The translations under genes and the position numbers were made by a program. 64,000 bases of DNA from Pseudomonadota bacterium. GTDB taxonomy: Bacteria > Pseudomonadota > Gammaproteobacteria > Enterobacterales > Enterobacteriaceae. The notes under the pieces were generated by a model. That model saw nothing but the letters and a program-made list of their open reading frames with translations, searched no databases and was not told where the DNA came from. This document shows positions 1 through 8,494 of this stretch, one piece after another. The stretch is from assembly GCA_018261615.1 (NCBI GenBank), contig JAGTSE010000004.1, positions 1 through 64,000 of the forward strand, read 5' to 3'. Numbering within the stretch: the first letter of the stretch is position 1; each line of letters begins with the position of its first letter.

Positions 1-25
1 GAGCTTGCAACTGTTTTTCGTCCAT
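1..25 (-). CDS. IS256-family transposase, N-terminal fragment (runs off the window)
   Basis: The ATG complement is at 23-25 and the reading continues M-D-E-K-Q-L-Q-A to the window edge. From memory this is the conserved N-terminus of the enterobacterial IS256-group (IS1414-like) mutator-type transposases, DDE enzymes that move the element by a copy-out mechanism. Only eight residues are visible, so the family call rests on this start plus the terminal-repeat-like sequence behind it. Whether the rest of the gene is intact cannot be seen. Confidence 0.7.
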
Positions 26-97
26 ACATTAACCTTCATTTGATGGTGAATTGAACATATCAAAATCAGGCAATTACACAAATCTATGTACAGGCTC
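1..97 (-). mobile_element. End of an IS256-family insertion sequence (partial)
   Basis: On the minus strand the first 25 bases encode the start of an IS256-family transposase. The stretch upstream, ending in a GAGCCTGTACATAG-type sequence near position 97, has the form of the terminal inverted repeat and short leader of these elements. Only this end is in the window. The exact outer boundary and any target-site duplication cannot be fixed without the other end. The element sits just downstream of pdxY, where gstA lies in E. coli. Confidence 0.75.
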
Positions 98-117
98 CGG
101 CACTACCCAAGAGCAGT

Positions 118-150
118 AAAAAAGAAGCCGCAACGCTATGCGTTACGGCT
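118..150 (-). terminator. Rho-independent terminator of the pdxY transcript
   Basis: A hairpin at 126-150 (AGCCGCAACGC / GCGTTACGGCT, 10 paired bases with one mismatch, loop TAT) is followed on the minus strand by a run of T (A-run at 118-123 on the plus strand). It lies 50 bases beyond the pdxY stop. Confidence 0.8.
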
Positions 151-200
151 ACCTTCAAAAGCTTAACTGACAAGCATTAGGGAAGATCCCGCCTTTTTTA

Positions 201-1061
201 TTACAACAAGGTTGCGCTGAACAGATGTTCCGGTTTCGCGATCCTGTCCTGCGCCGCCACTACTTGCAGCTCGTACTCCTGCATACCGTGAGTGGTCAGC
301 ATAATTTCATACACTGCAGCCGTTACATGCTCCAGCGCCTCACGCACCGGCGTGCCCTGCAGCAGCTTCACCAGTAACAGCCCACTGGTGACATCACCGA
401 CGCCAACCGGCTGGCGTGCGCCGAAATCGACCAGCGGACGGCTGATATGCCAGGCTTCCTGCGGCGTCACCAGCAGCATCTCAAAACGATCCATGCTCAG
501 ACCGGCGCGCGCCAGATGTTTCACCAGTACAATCTGCGGCCCTTTGGCAATCAGCTCACGCGCGGCAGCCACCGCTTCCTGCACGCTATTCACTACATGT
601 TCGCAAAGGATCTCCAGCTCAATCAGATTAGGCGCAATGATATCGCTGGCCGGTAACGCGTGGCGCAGATGAAATTCGGCGACGCCTGGTGCAACGATGC
701 ACCCTTTTTCGGGATGCCCCATCACCGGATCGCAGAAGTATTTCGCCTGTGGATTGGCGGCTTTTACCTGACGCACGATACCGAGAATATGTTCACCCTG
801 TTCCGCTGACCCGAGGTAGCCGCTCAGTACCGCGTCGCAGCGCTGTAGCTGATCAATAGCGGCGATACCCTGCACAACCTCAGTCAAATGAGCGGGCGGC
901 ATGACGCTGCCCATCCATTTACCGTACTGAGTGTGGTTAGAAAACTGCACCGTATTCAGCGGCCAGACATTGGCGCCAAGACGGCGCATCGGAAATTCAG
1001 CCGCACTGTTCCCCGCATGCCCAAAGACCACATGCGATTGAATGGCGAGGATGTTCTTCAT
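201..1061 (-). CDS. pdxY: Pyridoxal kinase PdxY
   Basis: This is a cytoplasmic kinase of the vitamin B6 salvage pathway that phosphorylates pyridoxal to pyridoxal 5'-phosphate with ATP. The 286-residue protein is full length for the family (about 287). The PfkB/ribokinase-type C-terminal motif [10 protein letters not shown] near residue 223 carries the catalytic Asp and anion hole, and the N-terminal [15 protein letters not shown] stretch is the substrate-side motif. The gene is followed by its own terminator. tyrS lies 69 bases upstream and pdxH further on, so two B6 genes flank tyrS, as in E. coli. The downstream neighbour is an IS256 end instead of gstA. Confidence 0.97.
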   Translation of the reverse strand: MKNILAIQSHVVFGHAGNSAAEFPMRRLGANVWPLNTVQFSNHTQYGKWMGSVMPPAHLTEVVQGIAAIDQLQRCDAVLSGYLGSAEQGEHILGIVRQVKAANPQAKYFCDPVMGHPEKGCIVAPGVAEFHLRHALPASDIIAPNLIELEILCEHVVNSVQEAVAAARELIAKGPQIVLVKHLARAGLSMDRFEMLLVTPQEAWHISRPLVDFGARQPVGVGDVTSGLLLVKLLQGTPVREALEHVTAAVYEIMLTTHGMQEYELQVVAAQDRIAKPEHLFSATLL

Positions 1062-1130
1062 TTTTGTAGCCTTGCAATGTCGGGACGAAAAAGAAGGGAG
1101 TGGTTTCTCACTCCCAGGATATGACGTGAA

Positions 1131-2405
1131 TTATTTCCAGCAGATCAGGCAGTAATTTTTCTTACCGCGACGCAGCAGCGTGTAGCGACCAAACAGGCGA
1201 TCGCTATCAACGAAGGTGTATTCCGGATCAGACTGTTTTTCACCGTTAATGGTAACCGCATTGGAAGCAATGGTTTTACGCGCCTGCCCGCGGGACGGTT
1301 GCAGTTCGGAGTCGACCAGCGCCTGCATCAGATCTGCGCCTTTTTCCATCTCAACCATCGGCACGCCATCCTGCGCCAACTGTTCGAAATCCGCTTCACT
1401 CAGATCGCTCAGCGTGCCGTTAAACAGGCTTTCGGTGATGCGTTTTGCGGCAACCAGCCCCTCTTCGCCATGCACCAGACGCGTGACCTGCTCGGCCAGC
1501 ACATACTGCGCGCGCGGCGCTTTCCCGCTGTTTTTATCTTCTTCTTCCAGCGCGTTAATTTCGTCGATGCTCATAAAGGTGAAGAACTTCAGGAAGCGAT
1601 AAACATCCGCATCAGCAGTGTTGATCCAGAACTGGTAGAACTTGTACGGGCTGGTTTTCTTCGGATCCAGCCAGACCGCGCCACCTTCGGTTTTACCGAA
1701 TTTGGTGCCGTCAGCTTTGGTGATCAGTGGAACCGTCAGACCAAATACCTGATTCTGGTGCAGACGACGGGTCAGGTCGATACCGGAGGTGATGTTACCC
1801 CATTGATCGGAACCGCCGATCTGCAACACCACGCCGTGCAGCTTGTTCAGGCAGGCGAAGTCATAACCCTGTAACAGGTTGTAGGAGAATTCGGTAAAGG
1901 AGATACCGACATCATCACGGTTTAAACGCTGTTTCACCGCTTCTTTGTTAATCATCTGGTTAACAGAGAAGTGCTTGCCGATATCGCGCAGGAAGGTCAG
2001 CACATTCATGTTGCCGAACCAGTCGTAGTTGTTCGCCGCAATTGCCGAGTTGTCACCGCAGTTGAAATCAAGGAACGGTGCTACCTGCCTGCGGATTTTA
2101 TCCACCCACTCCTGCACAGTGTCTTCGGTATTCAGTTTGCGCTCGGTCGCTTTAAAACTCGGATCGCCAATCAGCCCTGTCGCGCCGCCTACCAGCGCAA
2201 CCGGCTTGTGACCAGCTTGCTGGAAGCGTTTCAGGCATAACAATGGAACGAGATGCCCCAAATGCAAGCTGTCTGCGGTGGGATCGAAGCCGCAATAAAG
2301 CGCGATTGGCCCCTGCGCCAGTCGTTCTGCTAACGCTTCCTCATCCGTTACCTGAGCCACCAGGCCCCGCTCTTGCAATTGTTTAATCAAGTTACTGCTT
2401 GCCAT
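1131..2405 (-). CDS. tyrS: Tyrosyl-tRNA synthetase
   Basis: TyrS is a class I aminoacyl-tRNA synthetase that charges tRNA-Tyr with tyrosine in the cytoplasm, and it is essential. The 424-residue product starts at [10 protein letters not shown]; the frame is open 15 codons further upstream, but this start matches the family. The HIGH-type signature is HLGH at residues 48-51. The KMSKS-type loop appears as KFGKT near residue 235, and the C-terminal S4-like RNA-binding region is present. The gene lies between pdxH and pdxY on the same strand. Confidence 0.98.
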   Translation of the reverse strand: MASSNLIKQLQERGLVAQVTDEEALAERLAQGPIALYCGFDPTADSLHLGHLVPLLCLKRFQQAGHKPVALVGGATGLIGDPSFKATERKLNTEDTVQEWVDKIRRQVAPFLDFNCGDNSAIAANNYDWFGNMNVLTFLRDIGKHFSVNQMINKEAVKQRLNRDDVGISFTEFSYNLLQGYDFACLNKLHGVVLQIGGSDQWGNITSGIDLTRRLHQNQVFGLTVPLITKADGTKFGKTEGGAVWLDPKKTSPYKFYQFWINTADADVYRFLKFFTFMSIDEINALEEEDKNSGKAPRAQYVLAEQVTRLVHGEEGLVAAKRITESLFNGTLSDLSEADFEQLAQDGVPMVEMEKGADLMQALVDSELQPSRGQARKTIASNAVTINGEKQSDPEYTFVDSDRLFGRYTLLRRGKKNYCLICWK

Positions 2406-2547
2406 CAAATTCTCCATGTATAAAACGGAACTGCACCTTTGCCGGTACACGACTTTTCGCCAGATGCGAAAGGATACTTCAGGGGGGCAGATAGCATAAA
2501 GCGCCGGAACACGGAGTGCCAGCGCTTAACGCAACATTTTTCAGGGA

Positions 2548-3204
2548 TTACGGAGCGAGACGATCAATTTTCCATGCGTTATTTTCACGCTGGTATAAAA
2601 AACGATCGTGCAGACGGTTAGCGCCACCCTGCCAGAACTCCATCTGCTCAATGCTGACGCGAAAACCGCCCCAGAAGCTGGGCAACGGTATTTCGCCCTG
2701 CTGGAACTTTTGCTTCAGTTCAAGAAATTTGCTTTCGAGGATCCCGCGAGCAGAGATACGGCTGGATTGTTTAGAAACCCAGGCGCCGATTTGGCTGTCG
2801 CGAGGGCGGCTGTGAAAGTACTTCACCACTTCCAGCGTCGATAAGCGTTCCGCTTTACCGCTTACCATCACCTGGCGTTCCAGCATATGCCACGGAAACA
2901 GCAGGCTGACTGCCGGGTTATGCTCAATATGGTGCGCTTTACGGCTGCCCAGGTTGGTATAAAACACCAGCCCTTTTTCATCATAATGCTTGAGCAGCAC
3001 GATGCGCTGATAAGGCTGGCCGTTCTCATCCACCGTTGCTACCACCATGGCAGTCGGATCGGCGAGCTGAGCCTCACAGGCTTGCCCTAACCAGCGTTCA
3101 AAGAGTTTCAGCGGCTCTGCCGGCAGGTCATTGCGGCGCAGACCGCCTTTAGTGTATTCACGGCGCAGATGCGCGATTTGCTGCAATTGATCGTTATCAG
3201 ACAT
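2548..3204 (-). CDS. pdxH: Pyridoxine/pyridoxamine 5'-phosphate oxidase
   Basis: PdxH is an FMN-dependent oxidase that converts pyridoxine-5'-P or pyridoxamine-5'-P to pyridoxal-5'-P, the last step shared by B6 synthesis and salvage. The 218-residue protein is the usual length. It shows the split-barrel FMN-binding core ([18 protein letters not shown], then [19 protein letters not shown]) and the C-terminal dimerisation region ending KIDRLAP. It lies upstream of tyrS with a 142-base gap and downstream of mliC. Confidence 0.97.
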   Translation of the reverse strand: MSDNDQLQQIAHLRREYTKGGLRRNDLPAEPLKLFERWLGQACEAQLADPTAMVVATVDENGQPYQRIVLLKHYDEKGLVFYTNLGSRKAHHIEHNPAVSLLFPWHMLERQVMVSGKAERLSTLEVVKYFHSRPRDSQIGAWVSKQSSRISARGILESKFLELKQKFQQGEIPLPSFWGGFRVSIEQMEFWQGGANRLHDRFLYQRENNAWKIDRLAP

Positions 3205-3261
3205 GGCGTTAGCAAAAAATAATCATCAGGGAGTGCTATTATGCGCCCCCCGGTGAAAATC

Positions 3262-3582
3262 TCAACGCTCTGGAATTAACTGGCAGTTATTCAGCACGAT
3301 GCGGTCGCGTTTATAAACCGTCGCGCCGTTACCTTTCGACCAGAAAACATACACGCCATCGGTATAGCGCACGCCGGATGCCGATAACCCCTGTTGCAAC
3401 GTCAGTAGTCTGTCATCCCAGACGAAACTGGCCTGCTGGCGGGTATTGTTAATTTTCACGGTCAGGGGTTTTTCATCACACTGATAAACCAGCGTGTCGG
3501 TATGCATTCGTTCAACGAACTGGTTGTAATAACTACACCCAGCAAGCAGAGCGGGCAGGCAGGCAATCAATAACTTTTTCAT
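3262..3582 (-). CDS. mliC: Outer-membrane lysozyme inhibitor lipoprotein MliC
   Basis: MliC (formerly YdhA) is a periplasm-facing lipoprotein that inhibits C-type lysozyme. The chosen start is [10 protein letters not shown] at 3582, which gives a 106-residue precursor with a lipobox LLAGC and lipidated Cys16; an open extension of nine codons upstream is ignored because it would precede a complete signal peptide. The conserved [10 protein letters not shown] and [10 protein letters not shown] segments are those of the MliC domain. E. coli MliC is about 109 residues. The gene sits between anmK and pdxH, all on the minus strand. Confidence 0.93.
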   Translation of the reverse strand: MKKLLIACLPALLAGCSYYNQFVERMHTDTLVYQCDEKPLTVKINNTRQQASFVWDDRLLTLQQGLSASGVRYTDGVYVFWSKGNGATVYKRDRIVLNNCQLIPER

Positions 3583-3673
3583 TGGGTATCTCCGGACGGT
3601 CCTGGTCACGGAGGGCGAAGCGCCCTCTTTAAATTCGGTCAGTCTAGCGATGTAACATCAAAGTAAAATCCGG

Positions 3674-4798
3674 TTAACTCTGATTCTGGCGCGGGTTTGC
3701 CGGGAAAATGGCGCCAAGTACCGTCGGCGCAGAAGCGCCGGTCACCGACGGCAGATTGCCTGGTAATCCGGCGAGCGTTCGCCATGCCAGCCAGGCAAAA
3801 GCCAGCGCTTCCATATCATCGCCGCTGATCCCCGCATCATCAGTAGTAGAAACTTCGATACCCGGCAGCAGCGCCGCCAGACGCGCCATCACCAGCGGGT
3901 TGCGACTGCCGCCGCCGCACACCAACAGGCGTTCACAACCGCCGCTCAGCAATACCTGTTCGGAAATGGTCACTGCCGTCAGCTCCGTCAGCGTTGCCTG
4001 GACATCGCTGGCGCTAATACCCGGGAAATGGACCAGGTGGCGCTCAAGCCAGCCATAGTTGAAATATTCACGCCCGGTGCTTTTCGGCGGCGTTGCCGCA
4101 AAGTAAGGATCGCTGAGCATATTTTGCAGCAACGGCAGCACCACTTTCCCTTCGCTTGCCCACTGAGCGTCTTTGTCATACGGCTTGCCTTTTTGCCGCC
4201 AGATCCAGGCATCCATCAGCATATTACCCGGTCCGGTATCGTAGCCTCTGACCGGCTGACCGGGGATTAACAGCGACAGGTTGGCAATGCCGCCAATATT
4301 GAGCACCATCCGTCGTTCAACTGGATGCGCCAGCAGCGCGTGGTGAAAAGCCGGAACCAGAGGCGCACCCTGTCCGCCCAGCGCCATATCGCGCCGACGA
4401 AAATCACCGACCACCGTTACGCCAGTACGGGCGGCAATCTGATTGTTATCGCCAATTTGCAGCGTATGCGGCGCAATTCCCGTTGGCTCATGCCAGACCG
4501 TTTGCCCGTGGCAGCCAATCGCTACGATATCTTCCGGGTGCAGATGCTCGCGATCCATCAATGCCAGAACCGCATCAGAGAACAGTTTCCCTAGTTGCGT
4601 ATCCAGCCGTCCCAGTTGCGAAAGCGTTAGCGGCTGCCCCTGGCAAATCGCGAGGATCGCCTCTTTTAGCGGCAGTGGAATAGGAAACGTCAGGCTTGCC
4701 TGCTGCGCGACCATGTTCTCATCGATGGCCGCCAGCACCACATCCACACCGTCCAGACTCGTTCCCGACATCACCCCAATGTAGCGACCCGATTTCAT
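3674..4798 (-). CDS. anmK: Anhydro-N-acetylmuramic acid kinase
   Basis: AnmK cleaves the 1,6-anhydro ring of anhMurNAc and phosphorylates it to MurNAc-6-P, a cytoplasmic step in recycling peptidoglycan turnover products. The 374-residue protein (E. coli about 369) opens with the phosphate-binding signature [15 protein letters not shown]. It has the second ATPase-fold motif [11 protein letters not shown] in the middle and [13 protein letters not shown] towards the C-terminus, as in hexokinase-like sugar kinases. It is divergent from slyB across a 284-base intergenic region. Confidence 0.97.
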   Translation of the reverse strand: MKSGRYIGVMSGTSLDGVDVVLAAIDENMVAQQASLTFPIPLPLKEAILAICQGQPLTLSQLGRLDTQLGKLFSDAVLALMDREHLHPEDIVAIGCHGQTVWHEPTGIAPHTLQIGDNNQIAARTGVTVVGDFRRRDMALGGQGAPLVPAFHHALLAHPVERRMVLNIGGIANLSLLIPGQPVRGYDTGPGNMLMDAWIWRQKGKPYDKDAQWASEGKVVLPLLQNMLSDPYFAATPPKSTGREYFNYGWLERHLVHFPGISASDVQATLTELTAVTISEQVLLSGGCERLLVCGGGSRNPLVMARLAALLPGIEVSTTDDAGISGDDMEALAFAWLAWRTLAGLPGNLPSVTGASAPTVLGAIFPANPRQNQS

Positions 4799-4938
4799 GC
4801 GCCTTCCTTAATTTGCGTAACTCAGGAGTAACACTCCACCATAAAGCAACCATTAACGCTATCGACTACAAACACTTTTTAACAATCCTGTCGTTTTACA
4901 CTAAGTGAAATCCCATCAAGCTGCGTTTATAATCGCTT

Positions 4939-4973
4939 CGTTTAAAGCTGGTTAAACAGACACCGAGTATTAT
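4939..4973 (+). promoter_or_regulatory. PhoP-box promoter of slyB
   Basis: Two hexamers, CGTTTA (4939-4944) and GGTTAA (4950-4955), are separated by exactly 5 bases, the spacing of the PhoP direct repeat. A -10-like TATTAT begins at 4968, 12 bases after the box, as in class II PhoP promoters. slyB is a known PhoPQ target in E. coli and Salmonella. A second -10-like CATATAAT near 5019 may serve another start. Confidence 0.65.
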
Positions 4974-5082
4974 TTTTGCCAGGATTAGGCAGAAGATACG
5001 ACCTGGCATTGTAAAAATGCCATATAATTTAACCATGACGGATGCTCATAAGAGCGTTTCATGGTGAACAGGAGATTCATAA

Positions 5083-5550
5083 ATGATGTTACGTGCACTG
5101 GCAGTTTCGCTGATTGGTTTAACGTTGGCTGGTTGTGTCAACAACGATACGCTTTCCGGTGATGTTTACTCTGCCTCCGAAGCCAAACAAGTGCAAAATG
5201 TCACTTACGGTACTATTGTTAATGTCCGTCAGGTACAGATTCAGGGCGGCGATGACAACAACGTTATCGGCGCGATTGGCGGCGCGGTGCTGGGTGGTTT
5301 CCTCGGTAATACCGTGGGCGGCGGCACAGGTCGTTCTCTGGCTACCGCAGCAGGCGCGGTTGCAGGCGGCGTAGCTGGTCAGTCCGTTCAGGGTGCGATG
5401 AACAAAACTCAGGGCGTTGAGCTGGAAATTCGTAAAGATGACGGTAACACCATCATGGTGGTGCAGAAACAGGGCAATACCCGTTTCTCTGCGGGTCAGC
5501 GCGTCGTGATGGCCAGCAACGGCCGCCAGATCACTGTTTCTCCGCGCTAA
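5083..5550 (+). CDS. slyB: Outer-membrane lipoprotein SlyB
   Basis: SlyB is a glycine-zipper lipoprotein of the outer membrane and a PhoPQ-regulated envelope-stress protein. The precursor is 155 residues, as in E. coli, with lipobox LAGC and Cys18. A glycine-zipper 2TM segment rich in GAIGGAVLGG/GAVAGGVAG repeats spans roughly residues 63-108, followed by a C-terminal beta-type domain ending ITVSPR. An AGGAG ribosome-binding site stands just upstream. It is transcribed towards slyA and the two share a bidirectional terminator. Confidence 0.97.
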   Translation: MMLRALAVSLIGLTLAGCVNNDTLSGDVYSASEAKQVQNVTYGTIVNVRQVQIQGGDDNNVIGAIGGAVLGGFLGNTVGGGTGRSLATAAGAVAGGVAGQSVQGAMNKTQGVELEIRKDDGNTIMVVQKQGNTRFSAGQRVVMASNGRQITVSPR

Positions 5551-5591
5551 GCAGGAGGCTGGTGGTTGCTACTGAGACCATCTTCAGACAT

Positions 5592-5621
5592 AAAAAAGCC
5601 TTGCGATTTGCAAGGCTTTTT
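5592..5621. terminator. Bidirectional terminator between slyB and slyA
   Basis: The stem AAGCCTTGC / GCAAGGCTT with loop GATTT is flanked by A and T tracts on both sides, so it can terminate slyB (plus) and slyA (minus). Confidence 0.9.
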
Positions 5622-5625
5622 CAAT

Positions 5626-6066
5626 TCAATCCCGCGACTGGAGCTCAAGGATATTTTGCTCCAGTCGGGCAATCATCTTGATTAACAGAGCCAGTTCTTC
5701 CGCAGAGATCCCGGAAATAATTTCACCCCGGGTTTTGCGAATCACAGTCTCCATTTCCTCGATAATCGGTGCTGCTTTTTCCGTCAATTTGATCCGTTTT
5801 GCCCGACGATCGTTGGCACATGTCTGGCGAGAAATCAGGCCCTTCTCCTCCAGTTGGTCAAGCGTTCGCACCAGCGAAGGCTGCTCAATGCCAATCGCTT
5901 TAGCCAGTTGAATTTGCGACTGTTCGGGCGGCAACTGATGAATATTGTGCAGCGTTACCCAATGAGTCTGCGTTAATTCCAGAGGTTTCAGGCGATGGTC
6001 AATCAAAGCGCGCCACACGCGCACTAAGCGTGCCAGATCAGAACCTAATGGCGATTCCAATTTCAT
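5626..6066 (-). CDS. slyA: MarR-family transcriptional regulator SlyA
   Basis: SlyA is a dimeric winged-helix regulator that antagonises H-NS and controls virulence, envelope and efflux genes. The 146-residue protein starts at [10 protein letters not shown] and matches E. coli SlyA (144) over its length. The recognition helix region [20 protein letters not shown] and wing [13 protein letters not shown] are intact. An autoregulatory operator covers its promoter. The divergent ydhIJK genes, which SlyA controls in E. coli, are degraded here. Confidence 0.96.
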   Translation of the reverse strand: MKLESPLGSDLARLVRVWRALIDHRLKPLELTQTHWVTLHNIHQLPPEQSQIQLAKAIGIEQPSLVRTLDQLEEKGLISRQTCANDRRAKRIKLTEKAAPIIEEMETVIRKTRGEIISGISAEELALLIKMIARLEQNILELQSRD

Positions 6067-6076
6067 CTCCTTATAA

Positions 6077-6097
6077 TTAGCTTGCTAATTTATTATA
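6077..6097 (-). promoter_or_regulatory. slyA promoter -10 and SlyA operator
   Basis: TTAGCTTGCTAA at 6077-6088 is exactly the published SlyA consensus TTAGCAAGCTAA read on the other strand. On the minus strand a perfect -10 TATAAT (6092-6097) precedes it, so the operator would cover the transcription start, consistent with autorepression. The same 12-mer recurs at 18799. Confidence 0.8.
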
Positions 6098-6261
6098 CTC
6101 ATTTTAAAATAGTTTGCAGTATTTATATCTGTAAAACAAATGTATTGCGGTCCTGGTCAAGTGGTTTGCGAAGTCGCTCCCAGCTCTAACGTGGCACCTT
6201 TATCGGTTTTCTTATCGTTAAGCCCTGCCCGGCGATCCGTTTGACTGTACAGGCCCCATAC

Positions 6262-6496
6262 ATGTGGGGGAATTCGAGTTCGCTGGATTTACCCCTACAG
6301 AACCTGATTTTTGGCGCATCAATCTATTTTCCGCCCTTGTTTAAAGTCGTGATACCGGCTTTCTGCTGTGGCTTGTCGCCCATCGCCTGTTGCGCAAGTG
6401 GCTCTATGCCGGCGAGATCTGGCCCCCATTCTGATGGATCTTTCCCTGTTTGTTATTGCCCTGAGTCTCACGCTCAGCTTGCTCATCGTGTGGTAA
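6262..6496 (+). pseudogene. ydhI: Degraded ydhI (DUF1656 inner-membrane protein)
   Basis: YdhI is a small inner-membrane protein encoded with the YdhJ/YdhK efflux pair in E. coli. Here a family-like start (SLDLPLQNLIFGASIYFPPLFK) runs until a frameshift around 6342. The sequence then continues in another frame (LLWLVAHRLLRKWLYAGEIWPP), shifts again near 6438, and ends as MDLSLFVIALSLTLSLL before TAA at 6494. At least two frameshifts are therefore needed to read it. It is divergent from slyA. Confidence 0.8.
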
Positions 6497-6497
6497 T

Positions 6498-6577
6498 TAT
6501 TCGACTGAAATTTCTTAAATATTTTGCCACTTTGCTGGTACTGGCCGTGGCAGTTGTCGCGGCATGGCGATGTAGCG
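6498..6577 (+). pseudogene. ydhJ: Remnant of ydhJ (HlyD-type periplasmic adaptor), N-terminus only
   Basis: About 26 codons resemble the N-terminal membrane anchor of YdhJ (RLKFLKYFATLLVLAVAVVAAW). The initiator appears lost, with ATT and a shifted CGA where ATG TCG is expected. The remaining roughly 260 residues (barrel-sandwich and hairpin domains) are absent. The reading goes straight into a ydhK tail, so a deletion of well over 2 kb fused the two genes. Confidence 0.75.
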
Positions 6578-6584
6578 CTTCTGC

Positions 6585-6800
6585 ATTGTGTTACTGCGCG
6601 ATGTGATGAGTGAGCGTGGCGTTCAGCAACGAACGCTTTCCGCCACGCTGGCGGAGTTACAACATATTTGTGTCACGCCGGGAAAACACCATTAACCTGC
6701 GCCGCGCGGACTGGAGTCAGTTATCTGACACCTTTACTGTTCGCTTTCCCAACTGGAACAAGCGCCGCCCGAAGCCACGCTCATCCAGCGAATCACTTGA
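6585..6800 (+). pseudogene. ydhK: Remnant of ydhK (FUSC-type efflux protein), C-terminus only
   Basis: Seventy-two codons align by eye with the extreme C-terminus of Ydh[21 protein letters not shown], then an in-frame TAA, a TGA, and LYCSLSQLEQAPPEATL before the final TGA at 6798. The aromatic-acid-exporter transmembrane domains are missing. The remnant overlaps the 3' end of the convergent sodC pseudogene. Confidence 0.78.
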
Positions 6801-7117
6801 TGACGCCGCAGGCATAACGTGCCCCGCCACCGCCCAGTGGTTTTGGTTGATCGGACATATTATCGCCTCCGACATGAATCATCAGCGCTTTGTCTTTCAC
6901 ATCATCCAGCTTTTTCAGCCGCGGCGCGATCACCGGGTGGCAGGGCTTTCACATCCGGTGCAAATTCCAGTCCTTTGTCCGTTTCACTGATTTTCACGCT
7001 GCCAATCGACTGCCCAATGCCCTGGGCAGTGATAAGATGCATCTCGACGTCTTCACTGGCAGCCTGCGCTCCCGAACAGACCAACAGCACCAGCACAGAC
7101 AGACTAAAACGCTTCAT
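6793..7117 (-). pseudogene. sodC: sodC, Cu/Zn superoxide dismutase with an internal deletion
   Basis: The start MKRFSLSVLVLLVCSGAQA is a normal signal peptide, followed by about 44 codons of mature protein up to KALPPG. The frame then jumps to the C-terminal segment ([23 protein letters not shown] ... RYACGVIK), which is readable only after a frame change. About 65 codons holding the HGFHIH copper/zinc ligands and most other metal histidines are missing. The 7-mer CCGGTGA at the junction fits both sides. The intact protein is about 173 residues, periplasmic, and dismutates superoxide; this copy cannot. Confidence 0.92.
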
Positions 7118-7189
7118 ATTACCTACTTTTATATATGTTTACCCTGTCAGTTTAAGACAGAGTGAACGATTTCACTGGAAAGCCCTTGC

Positions 7190-8086
7190 TTATGGAACGT
7201 CGTAGCCCAGCGCTGCTTTGCGGATGCGGAACCACTGCTGGCGAGTCATCTGCAACTCCAGCGCGCCAAGCGCCGATTTAACGCGTTCAATTTTGCCGGA
7301 ACCGATAATCGGTAGCGGCGACGATGGCAGACGCATGACCCAAGCGTAAACCACCTGTTCGATAGTTTCCGCATTCAGCTCGCGTGCAACATTTGTCAGT
7401 TCATCGCGCAACGGTTGAAAAGCAGGATCATTAAACAAACGACCGCCGCCCAGGCACGACCAGGCCATCGGGCGAATGCGCAGTTGTTGCAGTTGATCCA
7501 GCGTGCCATCAAGAAGCAACGGTTGATGTACCGGGGAGATCTCCACCTGGTTGGTCGCCAGCGTAAACGGTAACCGCGATTGCAACAGTGAGAATTGCGC
7601 CGGGGTGAAGTTGGAAACACCAAAGTTGCGTACTTTACCGCTCTGGTGCAGATGCAGGAATGCCTCTGCTACTTCATCGGCATCCATCAGCGGATCGGGA
7701 CGATGAATCAGCAGTAGATCGAGATGCTCGATAGCCAGATTGCTCAGCGACTGTTCAGCGCTTTTGATGATGTGGTCGCGATCGGTGATGTAATGACCAA
7801 GCAGATTTTCCGCTTTCGCGGTGGTCGCAATACCGCATTTACTGACGATTTCCATCCGTTCACGCAAATGCGGAGCCAGTTTCAGAGCATCGCCAAACGC
7901 AGCTTCACACTGGTAGCCACCATAAATATCAGCGTGATCAACAGTTGAGATGCCCAGATCGAGATGTGCCTCGATAAAACTCACCAACTGGCACGAGGAG
8001 ATGTTCCACTCCATCAAACGCCAGTACCCCATCACAAAACGAGAGAACTCCGGGCCTTGTGGCGTAAGAGCAATACGTTGAACCAT
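7190..8086 (-). CDS. ydhF: Aldo/keto reductase YdhF (probable oxidoreductase)
   Basis: YdhF is a member of the AKR superfamily, a cytoplasmic NAD(P)H-dependent oxidoreductase of uncertain physiological substrate. The 298-residue product from MVQRIALTPQ at 8086 equals E. coli YdhF; the ATG immediately before it (8089) is an alternative and the longer open frame is rejected. The AKR tetrad can be placed: Asp in VDHADIYGG, Tyr in the same motif, Lys in VSKCG and His in LLLIHRPDP. The C-terminal IIGSGKIERV motif is the cofactor-binding loop. ydhL follows upstream on the same strand. Confidence 0.94.
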   Translation of the reverse strand: MVQRIALTPQGPEFSRFVMGYWRLMEWNISSCQLVSFIEAHLDLGISTVDHADIYGGYQCEAAFGDALKLAPHLRERMEIVSKCGIATTAKAENLLGHYITDRDHIIKSAEQSLSNLAIEHLDLLLIHRPDPLMDADEVAEAFLHLHQSGKVRNFGVSNFTPAQFSLLQSRLPFTLATNQVEISPVHQPLLLDGTLDQLQQLRIRPMAWSCLGGGRLFNDPAFQPLRDELTNVARELNAETIEQVVYAWVMRLPSSPLPIIGSGKIERVKSALGALELQMTRQQWFRIRKAALGYDVP

Positions 8087-8135
8087 CATGGTATCCTCAA
8101 AGGTCATTTTCCTGTGAGTATACGCATTTTCAGGG

Positions 8136-8375
8136 TCAAAAAAGTGAAGGTTGCTGAGGTTCTTCCGGGGGAAGGGTTTTGTTTGCGCGCATTTTACGCA
8201 GCCAGCGCTGACGGCACAAGCGAAGCACATTTTGTTTTTGCCCGTCGCTCATATTTTGCCAGTTGAAACGCTCATCGCGGCTACGCATGCAACCACGGCA
8301 AAAGCCCCGCTCATCTGACTGGCAGATACCGCGACACGGACTCTGGACGGGGAAAAACTCCAGTTGCTCAGGCAC
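8136..8375 (-). CDS. ydhL: DUF1289 protein YdhL
   Basis: This is a small conserved protein of unknown function with a Cys-rich N-terminal motif CRGICQ...GFCRGC (four cysteines), likely metal-binding. I place the start at a GTG (8375) because GGAG lies 6 bases before it. The ATG two codons upstream touches the Shine-Dalgarno sequence directly. This gives 79 residues, the size of E. coli YdhL. The protein ends EEPQQPSLF. It is divergent from nemR. Confidence 0.88.
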   Translation of the reverse strand: MPEQLEFFPVQSPCRGICQSDERGFCRGCMRSRDERFNWQNMSDGQKQNVLRLCRQRWLRKMRANKTLPPEEPQQPSLF

Positions 8376-8466
8376 TGTCATCTCCGTTAATGCATGTACT
8401 ATCTCTATTGAAGACTGCTCATTGATAACGCGCAAGCCCTAAAGCGCACTGATTGCGACTTGCAAC

Positions 8467-8480
8467 AGACCGATCGGTCT
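8467..8480 (+). promoter_or_regulatory. NemR operator upstream of nemR
   Basis: AGACCGATCGGTCT is a perfect 14-base palindrome 14 bases before the nemR start and matches the known NemR box. NemR bound here would repress nemR-nemA until oxidised or alkylated. Confidence 0.88.
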
Positions 8481-8494
8481 AGTAGAGTGGCGCG

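Noticed and set aside
5592..5621. Considered as a REP element
   Set aside because: Perfect stem with A/T tracts on both sides between convergent genes is an ordinary bidirectional terminator.
6241..6606. A single 121-codon gene
   Set aside because: The frame strings together pieces of ydhI in different frames and the start of ydhJ; it is a pseudogene artefact.
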